DNA from: Rouxiella badensis
Lineage (GTDB): Bacteria; Pseudomonadota; Gammaproteobacteria; Enterobacterales; Enterobacteriaceae
Reading direction: 5' to 3'
DNA: 64,000 nt
Assembly (NCBI RefSeq): GCF_002093665.1
Contig: NZ_MRWE01000007.1
Coordinates: 62,001-126,000, forward strand
The translations under genes and the position numbers were made by a program. A model generated the notes under the pieces. The model was not told the origin of the DNA. It made no database searches and saw nothing but the letters and a program-made list of their open reading frames with translations. Below, piece by piece: positions 43,641 to 52,321 of the stretch; position 1 is the first letter of the stretch; each line of letters begins with the position of its first letter.

Positions 43641-44219
43641 ATGACATCATCAAAATTATTCAAGAAAATAGCTTGTATATCATTTGTACTATTAGCCGGA
43701 TGTTCTTCGAAGAATCACGGTCAGGACGGTCAATCCGCTGCCAATACCACCATGACGCAGCAGGAAGCCGAGCGGGAATCCGATATGATTTCCGTTATCG
43801 CGGCGCTGCATGACCAGATGCACTCCTGGCAGGGAACGCCCTATGAGTGGGGTGGCACCAAGCTGTCAGGCGTCGATTGTTCCGGTTTCGTCTGGAGAAC
43901 ACTCAAAGACAGATTCAATATTCCAATGGACCGTGTGACCACCACCGAGCTGGTGCGCATGGGAACCCGCGTTTCTCCGGGGCATCTCGAACCGGGCGAT
44001 CTGGTGTTCTTCCGCATTCGCAACCAGATGCACGTTGGCTTCTACGATACCAATCAGCAATTCCTGCACGCTTCGGTTAGCAAAGGCGTTATTCGCTCCT
44101 CGCTCGACAACCCTTACTGGAAATCGGTATTTTTAGAGGCCAGAAGACTGCCGCGAGAATATAACGCCACCATCACCCTGAATCAGAATAAGCCAGGAAA
44201 TCAGCTCGCCAAGAACTGA
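43641..44219 (+). CDS. nlpC: NlpC/P60-family lipoprotein
   Basis: The 192-residue protein has a lipoprotein signal with lipobox LLAGC (Cys 21) and an NlpC/P60 peptidoglycan endopeptidase domain. Catalytic Cys is in GVDCSGFVW and His in MHVGFYDTN. The ending HASVSKGVIRSSLDN-PYW is closer to E. coli NlpC than to MepS. It is probably anchored to the outer membrane and cuts peptide cross-links. I choose the ATG at 43641; no clear ribosome site is visible for any start. Its neighbours are unrelated in function. Confidence 0.85.
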   Translation: MTSSKLFKKIACISFVLLAGCSSKNHGQDGQSAANTTMTQQEAERESDMISVIAALHDQMHSWQGTPYEWGGTKLSGVDCSGFVWRTLKDRFNIPMDRVTTTELVRMGTRVSPGHLEPGDLVFFRIRNQMHVGFYDTNQQFLHASVSKGVIRSSLDNPYWKSVFLEARRLPREYNATITLNQNKPGNQLAKN

Positions 44220-44232
44220 GTTTTTCCTGCGA

Positions 44233-44277
44233 CCCACGTCCGCCTTGCTGTCAGCAAAAAGCGGACGTGGGTTTTTT
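44233..44277 (+). terminator. Intrinsic terminator of the nlpC-like gene
   Basis: An 11-bp stem CCCACGTCCGC (44233-44243) / GCGGACGTGGG (44261-44271) is followed by six T residues. Confidence 0.9.
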
Positions 44278-44373
44278 AGTGAAAGACGCTCAAAGCATCA
44301 TGCCGCTATCAGTGCAAAACTGTTGTTGGCGCGAAGAGGTCGTTGAGACGAACACCCCAACGTTTTTATCCGG

Positions 44374-45231
44374 TTATTGAGGCACGGTGTCGGTACCGAA
44401 CCACTTCATGGCCAGCGTTTTCAGCGTGCCGTCCTGTTTGGTTTGCAGGATGGCGTCATCAAACATTTTCTTCAGTTCCGGGTCGCTCTTGCGAATCCCC
44501 ACCGCTGAACCTGCGCCGAGCAAGCCACCGATAAACTGCGGGCCTGCCAGCTCGATGTCTTGATTCCCCGGCTTGGCCTTCGCGCCAGTGAGATAGGTTG
44601 CCGAAGCAAATATCATATCCACGCGACCCGACTTAAGGTCGAGATCGTGCTCTTCAGTAGTCTTGTATTGACGAATAGTCACGATGCCTTTCAGGTATTT
44701 TTGCAGGAACTGTTCACCGATAGAAGAGCCCTGTACGCCAACAATTTTCCCCTTCAGCAATGGCGCAATCTTTGCCACTTCGGCCTCGGCACCGGCTTCA
44801 TCGCGGGTGAGAGAGAATCGTTTACCCAGGTCAGGCATGACCGCCAGTGGACTGCCTTTCATAACGGCGAAAGTCTGACCGGTGTTACTGTAGGGAACTG
44901 AAAAATCGATAATCTTCTTGCGCGCGTCGGTGGCGGAAAGCCCATCCATGATGGCATCGAATTTCCCGGCGTTTAGCGCGGGGATAATCCCGGCAAACGG
45001 CTGAACCACGATTTCACATTTTACGTCCATTTTCTGACACAGGACTTTGTAAAGGTCGATTTCAAAACCGTCGAGCGTGCCGTCAGGTTTGGTGAAGTTG
45101 AAGGGGCGAAAGGCACCTTCGGTGGCAATTTTCACCACAGTCCATTTTTTACCGGCCTCTGCGTGGCTGGTAAAAGGGATGAATAACGTTGCCGTTAAGC
45201 ATAAAGCACTAACCAAGCTTGCCAATTTCAT
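44374..45231 (-). CDS. Polar amino-acid ABC transporter binding protein (HisJ/OccT type)
   Basis: The 285-residue family 3 solute-binding protein has a signal peptide ending near SHA-EAG (residue 24). It shows the GFEIDLYKVLCQKM segment, including Asp after the first beta strand, as in the lysine/arginine/histidine/octopine group. It overlaps the upstream permease gene by 23 bases, with AAAGGGG as ribosome site. It is the last gene of an operon headed by an M20 amidohydrolase. Confidence 0.9.
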   Translation of the reverse strand: MKLASLVSALCLTATLFIPFTSHAEAGKKWTVVKIATEGAFRPFNFTKPDGTLDGFEIDLYKVLCQKMDVKCEIVVQPFAGIIPALNAGKFDAIMDGLSATDARKKIIDFSVPYSNTGQTFAVMKGSPLAVMPDLGKRFSLTRDEAGAEAEVAKIAPLLKGKIVGVQGSSIGEQFLQKYLKGIVTIRQYKTTEEHDLDLKSGRVDMIFASATYLTGAKAKPGNQDIELAGPQFIGGLLGAGSAVGIRKSDPELKKMFDDAILQTKQDGTLKTLAMKWFGTDTVPQ

Positions 45232-45943
45232 GTTCTACAACCCCTTTAGTTTTAAAATGAAAACCCCGTAAATGCGGCGTCAGGCGATATTCGACCAGCA
45301 TCACAACTCGGCTAATGACCAGATTGATCAATAGGTAGAGCGCGCCCGTTACCAAAAAAACCTCCAGCGCACGATAGGTATCGGACACTATCTGTGCGGC
45401 GATACCGGTGATGTCCATCAGTGTGATGATTGAACATAACGACGTGGACTGAACCATAGAAATGAGCTCGTTGCCGTAGGCAGGAAGCGCCTGACGCAGG
45501 GCTACCGGCATGATAATGCGCCTCACCATCAGCAGCCGTGACATACCGCAGGCCCGCGCTGCCTCTATCGCGCCGTGCGGCACTGATTGCAAACCCCCGC
45601 GCAGAATTTCACTGCCATAGGCGGCAGTGCAAAGCGACAGCGAAAGCAGCGCACAGCCGTAGGGCTCGCGCAGTACCGGCCACAGTATGCTGCTGCGCAC
45701 GCTCTCAAATTGACCCAGTCCGTAGTAAATCAAAAATAGTTGGACCAGCAGCGGGGTACCGCGAAAACAGAACACGAATGCCCGCGCCGGGAGATTCAGC
45801 GCGCGATAAGGCGACAGACGGGCGAAAGCGATGAGCAGCGCAAGGCAGAAACCCATCACCACCGAATAGAAGGTCAACTGTAGGGTAAGGGGGACGCCGG
45901 GCAGCAGCTGGAGCAGGGTTTCCCATAGAAATTTAACGTCCAT
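45209..45943 (-). CDS. Polar amino-acid ABC transporter permease (HisM-like)
   Basis: The 244-residue permease has about five membrane segments and the EAA loop EAARACGMSRLLMVRRIIMPVALRQALPAYGNE. It starts on the last base of the preceding permease gene. Together they form the HisQ/HisM pair type; no ATPase gene lies in the operon. Confidence 0.9.
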   Translation of the reverse strand: MDVKFLWETLLQLLPGVPLTLQLTFYSVVMGFCLALLIAFARLSPYRALNLPARAFVFCFRGTPLLVQLFLIYYGLGQFESVRSSILWPVLREPYGCALLSLSLCTAAYGSEILRGGLQSVPHGAIEAARACGMSRLLMVRRIIMPVALRQALPAYGNELISMVQSTSLCSIITLMDITGIAAQIVSDTYRALEVFLVTGALYLLINLVISRVVMLVEYRLTPHLRGFHFKTKGVVEHEIGKLG

Positions 45944-46659
45944 CAGCGTTTTACCCCGCGTGAGTAGTGCACCTCTGCCCGACGCAGCGACCAGCCCGAA
46001 AAGGCCGAGATAATGAGATACAACAGCGCCGCCGCACAGTAAAAATCGAACGGTTTACCGGTCGAGCCTGCACCGGTCTGCGCCTTGTTCATCAGCTCAG
46101 CCAGTCCGGTGACCGACACCAGCGCCGCTGCCTTCAACACCAGCTGCCAGACGTTGCCCATGCCCGGCAGGGCGTGGCGCAGCAGCAGGGGAACAACGAT
46201 GCGGCGAATGCGCACCGGTGTGCTCATACCATACGCCTTGGCGGCCTCTAGCTCACCGGGCGCGATGGCGTAGAAAGCGCCCCGGAACACCTCGGTTTGC
46301 TGCGCGCCTGCCGCAATGCCGACCGCCAGCATTCCGGCTAAAAATCCCGGAAAGCTGACGAACTGTCCGTCGCCAAACAGTTTGCCGAGCAGGGTCAGCG
46401 CCTGACTGCCGCCAAAATAAAGCAGATAGATAATGAGCAGGTCGGGAATACCGCGAATCACCGTGGTATAAACATCGGCAACATAACGTACTGGGCGATT
46501 ACCGCAGATTTTTGCCCAGGAAAAGAGACCACCTATCACCCCGGCAAGCAGAAAGCCAGAAAGTGACAGTGCCACGGTCATCAACGCACCGGAGAGCAGC
46601 ATCGGCCCCCATCCTCCGGGGCCAAAGCTCAGCGTGGTTAAGAATCCCAAATTGCCCAT
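45943..46659 (-). CDS. Polar amino-acid ABC transporter permease (HisQ-like)
   Basis: The 238-residue permease has the EAA-loop region ELEAAKAYGMSTPVRIRRIVVPLLLRHALPGMGN and a GIPDLLIIYLLYFGG segment typical of HisQ/OccQ. It lies 31 bases downstream of the M20 gene and is translationally coupled to the second permease. Confidence 0.9.
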   Translation of the reverse strand: MGNLGFLTTLSFGPGGWGPMLLSGALMTVALSLSGFLLAGVIGGLFSWAKICGNRPVRYVADVYTTVIRGIPDLLIIYLLYFGGSQALTLLGKLFGDGQFVSFPGFLAGMLAVGIAAGAQQTEVFRGAFYAIAPGELEAAKAYGMSTPVRIRRIVVPLLLRHALPGMGNVWQLVLKAAALVSVTGLAELMNKAQTGAGSTGKPFDFYCAAALLYLIISAFSGWSLRRAEVHYSRGVKR

Positions 46660-46690
46660 CAGTCGCTCCTCGTGAGTCTGTCAGACGCAA

Positions 46691-48151
46691 TCAGTGGCTG
46701 CCCGGAAACGGCGGCTGTACATCGTCAGGAATCGGGTTCACAAAGGGGGTGCCTTCCAGCACGCGGGCGTGTTCGGCCTTGGCTTCGGCGATGTGCGCGG
46801 GCTGGGTAAACAGGCCGACTGCCGTGCTCGCCATCAGCTTGGCGGCCTGCGTTAGTCCTTTGTGCGCCAGCGAGGATTTACCCTGGGCGACCAGCTGCCA
46901 CGAGTGCCCCGGCGTGCCGATAGTGTAAGTCGCACTGCGGCACTGCACGGTAGGCACCACCCAGCTGACCGAGCCGACGTCGGTAGAACCAATCATTGAA
47001 CTTTCCGGGCGGTCGAGCGGCAGCACATAGTCGCAGAGCAGTTCGCCCGATGTGTAGGCGCAGCCGACGCGCTGATAGGCACTGCGGATCTCTTCCTGAC
47101 TCATGGTCTCTTGAAAACGCGCCGCGTAGGCATAGTCGGCGTCGTCGAAGCCCGGGCCGCCGAGTTGTTCGAGGTGCGACTGCATCAGCTCTTCAAGCAC
47201 GCGGTTACCAATCAGGTTGGCGTCGCCGCTGAGGATATTGCATTTCATGGTGGTTTCCGTCATCAGTGCCGCACCTTGTGCCACCTTATCTACGCGCTTG
47301 AGCAGTTCGGTAAGCTCGGGCAGCGTGCGGGTCCGCACCAGATAGCGCACTGTCGCCTTAGCCTGCACCACGTTTGGTGAGAAGCCGCCGCTGTCCGTAA
47401 TGGCATAGTGAATGCGTGCGCTGGTCGGCATGTGTTCGCGCAGGTAGTTAATACCGACGTTCATTAGCTCAACGGCGTCAAGCGCGCTGCGGCCAAGGTG
47501 TGGCGTCGCGGCGGCGTGAGCGGCACGGCCCGAGAAATGGTAGTTAAGTTCATTGCAGGCGAGCGAGTTGGCGTCGGTCACGCAGTTAAAAGCCCCTGGA
47601 TGCCAGCAGATGGCGACGTCAACGTCGTCGAACAGGCCCGCACGCACCATAAAACCCTTGCCTGAACCGCCTTCTTCCGCCGGACAGCCGTAATAACGTA
47701 CACGACCCGCCAGCCCGTTGGCCTGCAAATAGTCTTTGACCGCCGTCGCGGCCAGCAAGGCGGCGGAACCGAGCATATTGTGGCCGCAGCCGTGCCCGTT
47801 GGCCCCGTCTTCAAGCGCTAAAGGTTGTGCAACATCGGCCTGCTGGCTAAGGCCGGGCAGAGCGTCGTATTCACCGAGAATTGCAATCACCGGACCGCCT
47901 TCACCTGCTTCGCCCATCATCGCCGTTGGCAGGTCTGCCACGCCTTCTGCCACGCGAAAGCCCTGCTTTTTCAGCAGGTCGAGATGTCCTTGCGACGATT
48001 TGAATTCGGTGTAATTGACCTCTGGTGTTTCCCAGATGCGGTCACTGAGATCCCAAAATATGCCTTTCTTTTCATCGATTAACGACCAGACTTGTTGCAG
48101 TAAATCGCTGTCGGTCGCCGATTGAGACTCAGGGGCTGGCGTTGGTTGCAT
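46691..48151 (-). CDS. M20 amidohydrolase, AbgB-like
   Basis: The 486-residue metal-dependent amidohydrolase resembles AbgB, the p-aminobenzoyl-glutamate hydrolase subunit (481 residues in E. coli). The metal ligands appear as GHGCGHNMLG (near 125) and CPAEEGGSGKGFMV (near 165), and the dimerisation domain follows. Its partner AbgA and the transporter AbgT are absent; an ABC amino-acid importer follows instead. It probably cleaves an N-acyl or aminobenzoyl amino acid brought in by that importer. The substrate is inference. AAGGAC precedes the ATG. Confidence 0.85.
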   Translation of the reverse strand: MQPTPAPESQSATDSDLLQQVWSLIDEKKGIFWDLSDRIWETPEVNYTEFKSSQGHLDLLKKQGFRVAEGVADLPTAMMGEAGEGGPVIAILGEYDALPGLSQQADVAQPLALEDGANGHGCGHNMLGSAALLAATAVKDYLQANGLAGRVRYYGCPAEEGGSGKGFMVRAGLFDDVDVAICWHPGAFNCVTDANSLACNELNYHFSGRAAHAAATPHLGRSALDAVELMNVGINYLREHMPTSARIHYAITDSGGFSPNVVQAKATVRYLVRTRTLPELTELLKRVDKVAQGAALMTETTMKCNILSGDANLIGNRVLEELMQSHLEQLGGPGFDDADYAYAARFQETMSQEEIRSAYQRVGCAYTSGELLCDYVLPLDRPESSMIGSTDVGSVSWVVPTVQCRSATYTIGTPGHSWQLVAQGKSSLAHKGLTQAAKLMASTAVGLFTQPAHIAEAKAEHARVLEGTPFVNPIPDDVQPPFPGSH

Positions 48152-48359
48152 GGCAATAGTCCTTATTGGCTAGAGGGGCTTGTCTATACATGAGCGCGAG
48201 TTAGGACGTAGAGCAAAGCAATAAAGGGGCCAAAGATTGTTTGCGATTAAATTTTGATACAAAGCCGGGATACGGGACTCAGGAAAGGGGGCGAAACAGG
48301 GAAAGCGATAGGGCGTTGAACCAAAATGATCCATTATCACGGCGCGGGTGAAAGCGAGT

Positions 48360-48382
48360 GGTGCGGCAATGCCTGCCGCACC
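48360..48382 (-). terminator. Hairpin after yohK
   Basis: A perfect 9-bp stem GGTGCGGCA/TGCCGCACC with a five-base loop lies 15 bases after the yohK stop on the minus strand. The U-tract is weak. Confidence 0.5.
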
Positions 48383-48397
48383 CGTTTTACAATATGA

Positions 48398-49090
48398 TTA
48401 ACCGAAAAGCCTCAACAGGATAGGGAATAAAAACGGGGCCAGCAGAGAGGTGATAATGCCGCAAATCACCAGCGCCAGCGAGCTGAAGGCCCCCTCCTGA
48501 TAGTCCACTTCGGCGCAGCGCGCGGTACCCAATGCGTGAGAAGCGTTGCCGATGGCTAATCCTCGAGAGGCCTTGTTGGTGATTTTCAGCAGATTCAAAA
48601 TCGTATGACCAAACACCGCACCGAGAATGCCTACGAAAATCACGCATACTGCGCTAATAGCGGGGATGCCGTTGATTGACTGAGCCGCGGCCATGGCGAT
48701 GGGCGTTGTCACAGACTTGGGCAGCACTGAGGCAGCAATCTGCGGTGTGGCTCCCATCCATAGGGCAATCGCGGTTCCCGTCGTCATCGCCACGACGCTG
48801 CCAATGAAGCAGATGCTGATAATCGATTTCCAGCGGGCGCGAATCTGATGCAGCTGCTCGTATAAAGGAAAGGCCAGCGCCACCACGGCAGGCTGCAACA
48901 GGTCGTTGAGAATTTTACTGCCGGCAAAATAGCGCGCGTAGGGAATATGCGTCACCAGCAGCAGAGGGATGATAATGACCATCGACATCAGTAGCGGATT
49001 AAGCAGCGGCATTCTCAATTTTACAGCCAGCCTGCGGGTGGCGAAATACACCAGCACCGTCAGTGGTAATGACCACCAGATTTGGCTCAT
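48398..49090 (-). CDS. yohK: LrgB-family membrane protein YohK
   Basis: The 230-residue inner-membrane protein of the LrgB/CidB family has about seven membrane segments and the [14 protein letters not shown] ... [12 protein letters not shown] region. E. coli YohK is 231 residues. LrgAB/YohJK pairs resemble holin/antiholin systems; recent work on relatives points to pyruvate or small-acid transport. Its ATG overlaps the yohJ stop by four bases, showing a coupled pair. Confidence 0.93.
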   Translation of the reverse strand: MSQIWWSLPLTVLVYFATRRLAVKLRMPLLNPLLMSMVIIIPLLLVTHIPYARYFAGSKILNDLLQPAVVALAFPLYEQLHQIRARWKSIISICFIGSVVAMTTGTAIALWMGATPQIAASVLPKSVTTPIAMAAAQSINGIPAISAVCVIFVGILGAVFGHTILNLLKITNKASRGLAIGNASHALGTARCAEVDYQEGAFSSLALVICGIITSLLAPFLFPILLRLFG

Positions 49091-49485
49091 TGTTCATCCT
49101 CCGGTTTGCCGATGACGTTGCGTTCACGGTGTACAAAGTGAGACGAATAAGCCACCACCAGCAGCACAATCAGCGTGCTGACGGCACAGGACACCACCAG
49201 CGGTCCAAACTGGGTGCGCAGCTGATCGTAGTAGTTCATCACCCCAACTCCGATAGGCACAAACAGCAGCGCCATATAGCGAATTAGCACGCTGCATCCC
49301 GGTTTAACCCATTTATAAGGCAGAATTTGCGTCGACAGCAGCGTGAAAAGGATGAGCATGCCGAGAATACTGCCTGGAATGGCCAGTGGAAGCAGGGCGG
49401 AAACTCCGTTTCCCGCATAAAGGCAGGCATAAATTAGAATAAATGCCCGTAAATATTGAAATGGCAGTGATAGAGTAGATCTCAT
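49087..49485 (-). CDS. yohJ: LrgA/CidA-family membrane protein YohJ
   Basis: The 132-residue protein with four membrane segments is the same length as E. coli YohJ and nearly collinear with it ([33 protein letters not shown]). It forms the small-subunit partner of YohK. A perfect CRP-type site lies about 60 bases upstream of the start. Confidence 0.94.
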   Translation of the reverse strand: MRSTLSLPFQYLRAFILIYACLYAGNGVSALLPLAIPGSILGMLILFTLLSTQILPYKWVKPGCSVLIRYMALLFVPIGVGVMNYYDQLRTQFGPLVVSCAVSTLIVLLVVAYSSHFVHRERNVIGKPEDEQ

Positions 49486-49544
49486 AACCTTTGTCCCAGT
49501 CGAAAACTACATTCATCATACAATTAAATTAATTTAACCGCCAG

Positions 49545-49560
49545 TGTGATCTGCTTCACA
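49545..49560. promoter_or_regulatory. CRP-type binding site upstream of yohJK
   Basis: TGTGA-N6-TCACA is an exact match to both half-sites of the CRP consensus. It is centred about 67 bases upstream of the yohJ ATG. It suggests induction when preferred carbon is low, consistent with a metabolite-transport role of LrgAB proteins. Confidence 0.75.
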
Positions 49561-49636
49561 AGTTTTTTCGATGCAGCGCGTTTATTCGCCACCTATGGCT
49601 ACAGGTTATGACATAACGCGCGGGGACTCACAATAG

Positions 49637-49670
49637 AAAAGCCCGCCAGACTTGCGCCGGGCGGGCTTTT
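49637..49670 (-). terminator. Terminator of the sugar-binding protein gene
   Basis: AAAAGCCCGCC and GGCGGGCTTTT form a strong stem; on the minus strand it is followed by TTTTCTATTG. It lies about 20 bases beyond the stop codon. Confidence 0.85.
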
Positions 49671-49688
49671 AGCCGCAGTGGGGAGCGA

Positions 49689-50765
49689 TTATTTCTTGTA
49701 CCTGGCTTCCAGCGTCGCAAACCACGGGGCGTTGAAGTCTTCAGACTTGCCCCAGCCTGGGATGATTTTGCCCAGAGCCGCGATATTAACCGCACCCGGT
49801 TGGCTCAGCAGCAGCGACTGCGGAATAACCTGTGCCGAGAATTCATAGGTGGCAGGCGTTTTCTCACCGGCAATTTTTAGGGCCACCAGACGCATGTTAA
49901 CGGCACCAATCAGCGGAGTATCCACTGCGGCGGTGAATTTCCATGGGCTGTCTTTTTCACGCATTAATTGCAGGTCCTGGTTGGAGGCATCAATGCTGTA
50001 AAGTTTAATCTCGGTGCGGCCGTTCTCCTTAAGTGCCTTATACGCCCCCTGACTGAAGGCGTCCCACGCACCCCAGATAGCGTCAATTTTACCTTTCGGG
50101 TATTTGGCCAAAATTGCGCCGACCTGATTCGCCGTATCGCCCTGAACGTCTGAAGACACCGCACCGATGGATTCAAGCTGATGAATGCCCGGGTTGTCTT
50201 TTAGGATCTGCTGATAGGTGACGTTGCGACGTTCCATCGGTGGGAAACCGGCAACCCACAGGCGCACGATGTTGGCTTTGCCGTGGAAGTCTTTGACCAG
50301 TTCACCGACTGAAGCCTGGGTCAGTGACGCATCGTCCTGACGGGTGACGGTGACACCCGGCGTGCCGTCAGTGACTTCGGTATCAAACACCGAAACCGCG
50401 ATACCGGCGGCGGTAATGCGTTTTACCAGATTATTGGAATACGGACCCCGTCCCTGAGACAGGATGATACCGTCATATTTTTGGCTGATGGCCTGATTGA
50501 CGAAGTCCTGGAATTTAGCGTCATCGCCGTTGCTTAGGAAAGTATCGACCTTGAAACCTAGCGCACGCCCCTGCTTGATGGCACCGGCAAGAAACTGCGT
50601 GGTGTTGTCGTCTGAACCCAGATTGCGAATCACAGCAACGCGAATGGGGCCACTGTGCTGAGCGATTGCCGCAGGAACGGCGGCCAGCGCAGGCTGTTCG
50701 GCCGCGAAGGCTGGCAGGGTAGCAAGCAGGCTCAAAGCAAGCAGTGAGGCGGAAATTTTCTTCAT
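49689..50765 (-). CDS. Orphan sugar ABC transporter periplasmic binding protein
   Basis: The 358-residue protein has a signal peptide (cleavage after AFA, residue 21) and the RbsB/YtfQ-type Peripla_BP_4 fold: RVAVIRNLGSDDNTTQFLAGA, then DGIILSQGRG, then IDAIWGAWDAFSQGAYKAL and the closing strand with YSIDASN. It should bind a sugar or related ligand. No permease or ATPase gene lies on either side, and its own terminator makes it a single transcription unit. It might feed a remote transporter or a sensory system. Confidence 0.85.
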   Translation of the reverse strand: MKKISASLLALSLLATLPAFAAEQPALAAVPAAIAQHSGPIRVAVIRNLGSDDNTTQFLAGAIKQGRALGFKVDTFLSNGDDAKFQDFVNQAISQKYDGIILSQGRGPYSNNLVKRITAAGIAVSVFDTEVTDGTPGVTVTRQDDASLTQASVGELVKDFHGKANIVRLWVAGFPPMERRNVTYQQILKDNPGIHQLESIGAVSSDVQGDTANQVGAILAKYPKGKIDAIWGAWDAFSQGAYKALKENGRTEIKLYSIDASNQDLQLMREKDSPWKFTAAVDTPLIGAVNMRLVALKIAGEKTPATYEFSAQVIPQSLLLSQPGAVNIAALGKIIPGWGKSEDFNAPWFATLEARYKK

Positions 50766-51110
50766 TTTATAGACTCCGTCGGGCGTTGGCTGAAACCAAA
50801 AAAAAGCAGCGCTTAAGTTAAGAGCTTGCGGGAATGAAAATCTTATTTAGACATCTACAAGGCTAGGTGTCTAATTATTCAAGCAGTGTATCTGCTTGTT
50901 TTCCCCTTGGGAATGGGCGTTATTTATTATTTTTAAGGCAATACTTATTCTTTTTGGGTATATCTGTTTTCGCCTGGAAACCGGTTGTCTCACCAGGAGT
51001 GGTCGTTTTTTCAGAGATATAGACGTCAGGCAATTTACATCGCCTATACAAATAGCCGACAGTAGTGGTCTAAAATTAAAGTTTGTTTTTCTGGAAGGGA
51101 TCCGCAAGCT
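50766..51110. promoter_or_regulatory. Divergent region between the binding protein and the aldose dehydrogenase
   Basis: These 345 bases contain overlapping small reading frames on both strands but none with a ribosome site or family resemblance. They must hold two divergent promoters. AAGGGATCC before the aldose dehydrogenase ATG is its likely ribosome site. No operator is obvious. Confidence 0.35.
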
Positions 51111-52271
51111 ATGCCATTTACATTGAATAATACACCGACCCGTTGGCACCCTATGCTGCTGGTGGGGGCACTGGCGATGCCGGGACTGGCGTTGGCGCAG
51201 GCCGCCCCAAAACCGGTGCCAAAGGCGCCCGTTAAAGTAGAAACCCTGTTAAAAGGCCTCGATCACCCTTGGTCGCTGGCATTTCTGCCCGACAATCAGG
51301 GTGCGTTAATCACTGAACGCAGCGGTAATCTGCGCCTGTGGCAGGCAGGCAAACCGCTTTCGGCCCCGGTAACCGGCGTGCCTGCGGTGTGGGTTCAGGA
51401 TCAAGCGGGCCTGTGGGACGTGCGTCCTGCGCCTGATTTTGCCAAAAGCCGCCGCGTTTATCTAAGCTTTGCGCAAAAAGATGACAAGGGGCGGCCGCAT
51501 GCAGAGCTTGGCTATGGCACGCTTTCGCAGGACGGCCTGCACCTTGAGAACTTTAAAACCATCTTTATCGAAACACCGCCGCTCGACGGTGGAATCAATC
51601 TCGGCGGCAGGCTGATATTTGATCCGCAGGGCAATATTCTGATGTCGCTGGGCGACAACAACCAGCGCATCGCCGCACAACAGCTTGATTCTCTGCGCGG
51701 TAAGATAATTCGCCTGACGCCCGAGGGCGGTATTCCGCAGGACAATCCCTTCGTGAAGTTGCCTAACGCGCGTCCTGAAATCTGGACCTACGGCAACCGT
51801 AATCCCCAGGCGTTGGCTTACAACCCCTGGAGCGGCGAGCTGTGGGAAACCGAGCATGGGCCACGCGGCGGTGACGAGGTGAACATTCTCAAAGCGGGCA
51901 AAAACTACGGCTGGCCGTTCGCCACCTACGGCATAAACTACAACGGACTGCCGATCCCAGAAGCCAAAGGCTCGCATCTCGATGGAATGGAAGACCCGCT
52001 CTATTACTGGCGCGTATCTCCTGCTGTCAGCGGTATGGCCTTCTATAACGACAGCAAATTCCCACAGTGGAAGAATTCACTGTTTGTTGGGGCATTGAAG
52101 GAAACGACGCTGATTCAGCTGAAGGTGAACGATAAAAAAGTGCTCGGAGAGAAACGCATGCTGACCGATTTAGGCCAGCGCATTCGTGAAGTTCAGGTTG
52201 GGCCGGACGGCTATGTCTATGTGTTGACGGACGAGAAAAACGGCAAGCTGTTCAAGCTGTCGCCGAAGTAA
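51111..52271 (+). CDS. yliI: PQQ-dependent aldose sugar dehydrogenase (YliI/Asd)
   Basis: The 386-residue protein has a signal peptide (hydrophobic 15-27, cleavage after ALA near 29) and a six-bladed sorbosone/glucose dehydrogenase-like propeller. Segments [22 protein letters not shown] and [29 protein letters not shown] carry the PQQ and calcium ligands. E. coli YliI (371) oxidises aldoses in the periplasm when PQQ is available. The start could also be the ATG 14 codons later; I keep the first because it has AAGGGA upstream. Confidence 0.9.
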   Translation: [386 protein letters not shown]

Positions 52272-52284
52272 GCCGCGACGAAAT

Positions 52285-52315
52285 GTTTCTCGCCGACGTG
52301 GCGTCGGCGAGAAAC
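52285..52315. terminator. Bidirectional terminator
   Basis: A perfect 13-bp stem GTTTCTCGCCGAC / GTCGGCGAGAAAC with loop GTGGC lies between the convergent yliI-like and MFS genes. Confidence 0.75.
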
Positions 52316-52321
52316 TCCCGT

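Noticed and set aside
50871-51149. Small overlapping ORFs on both strands between the sugar-binding protein and the aldose dehydrogenase
   Set aside because: The two frames are mutually antisense, A/T-rich, and lack ribosome sites; the region is best read as promoter space.
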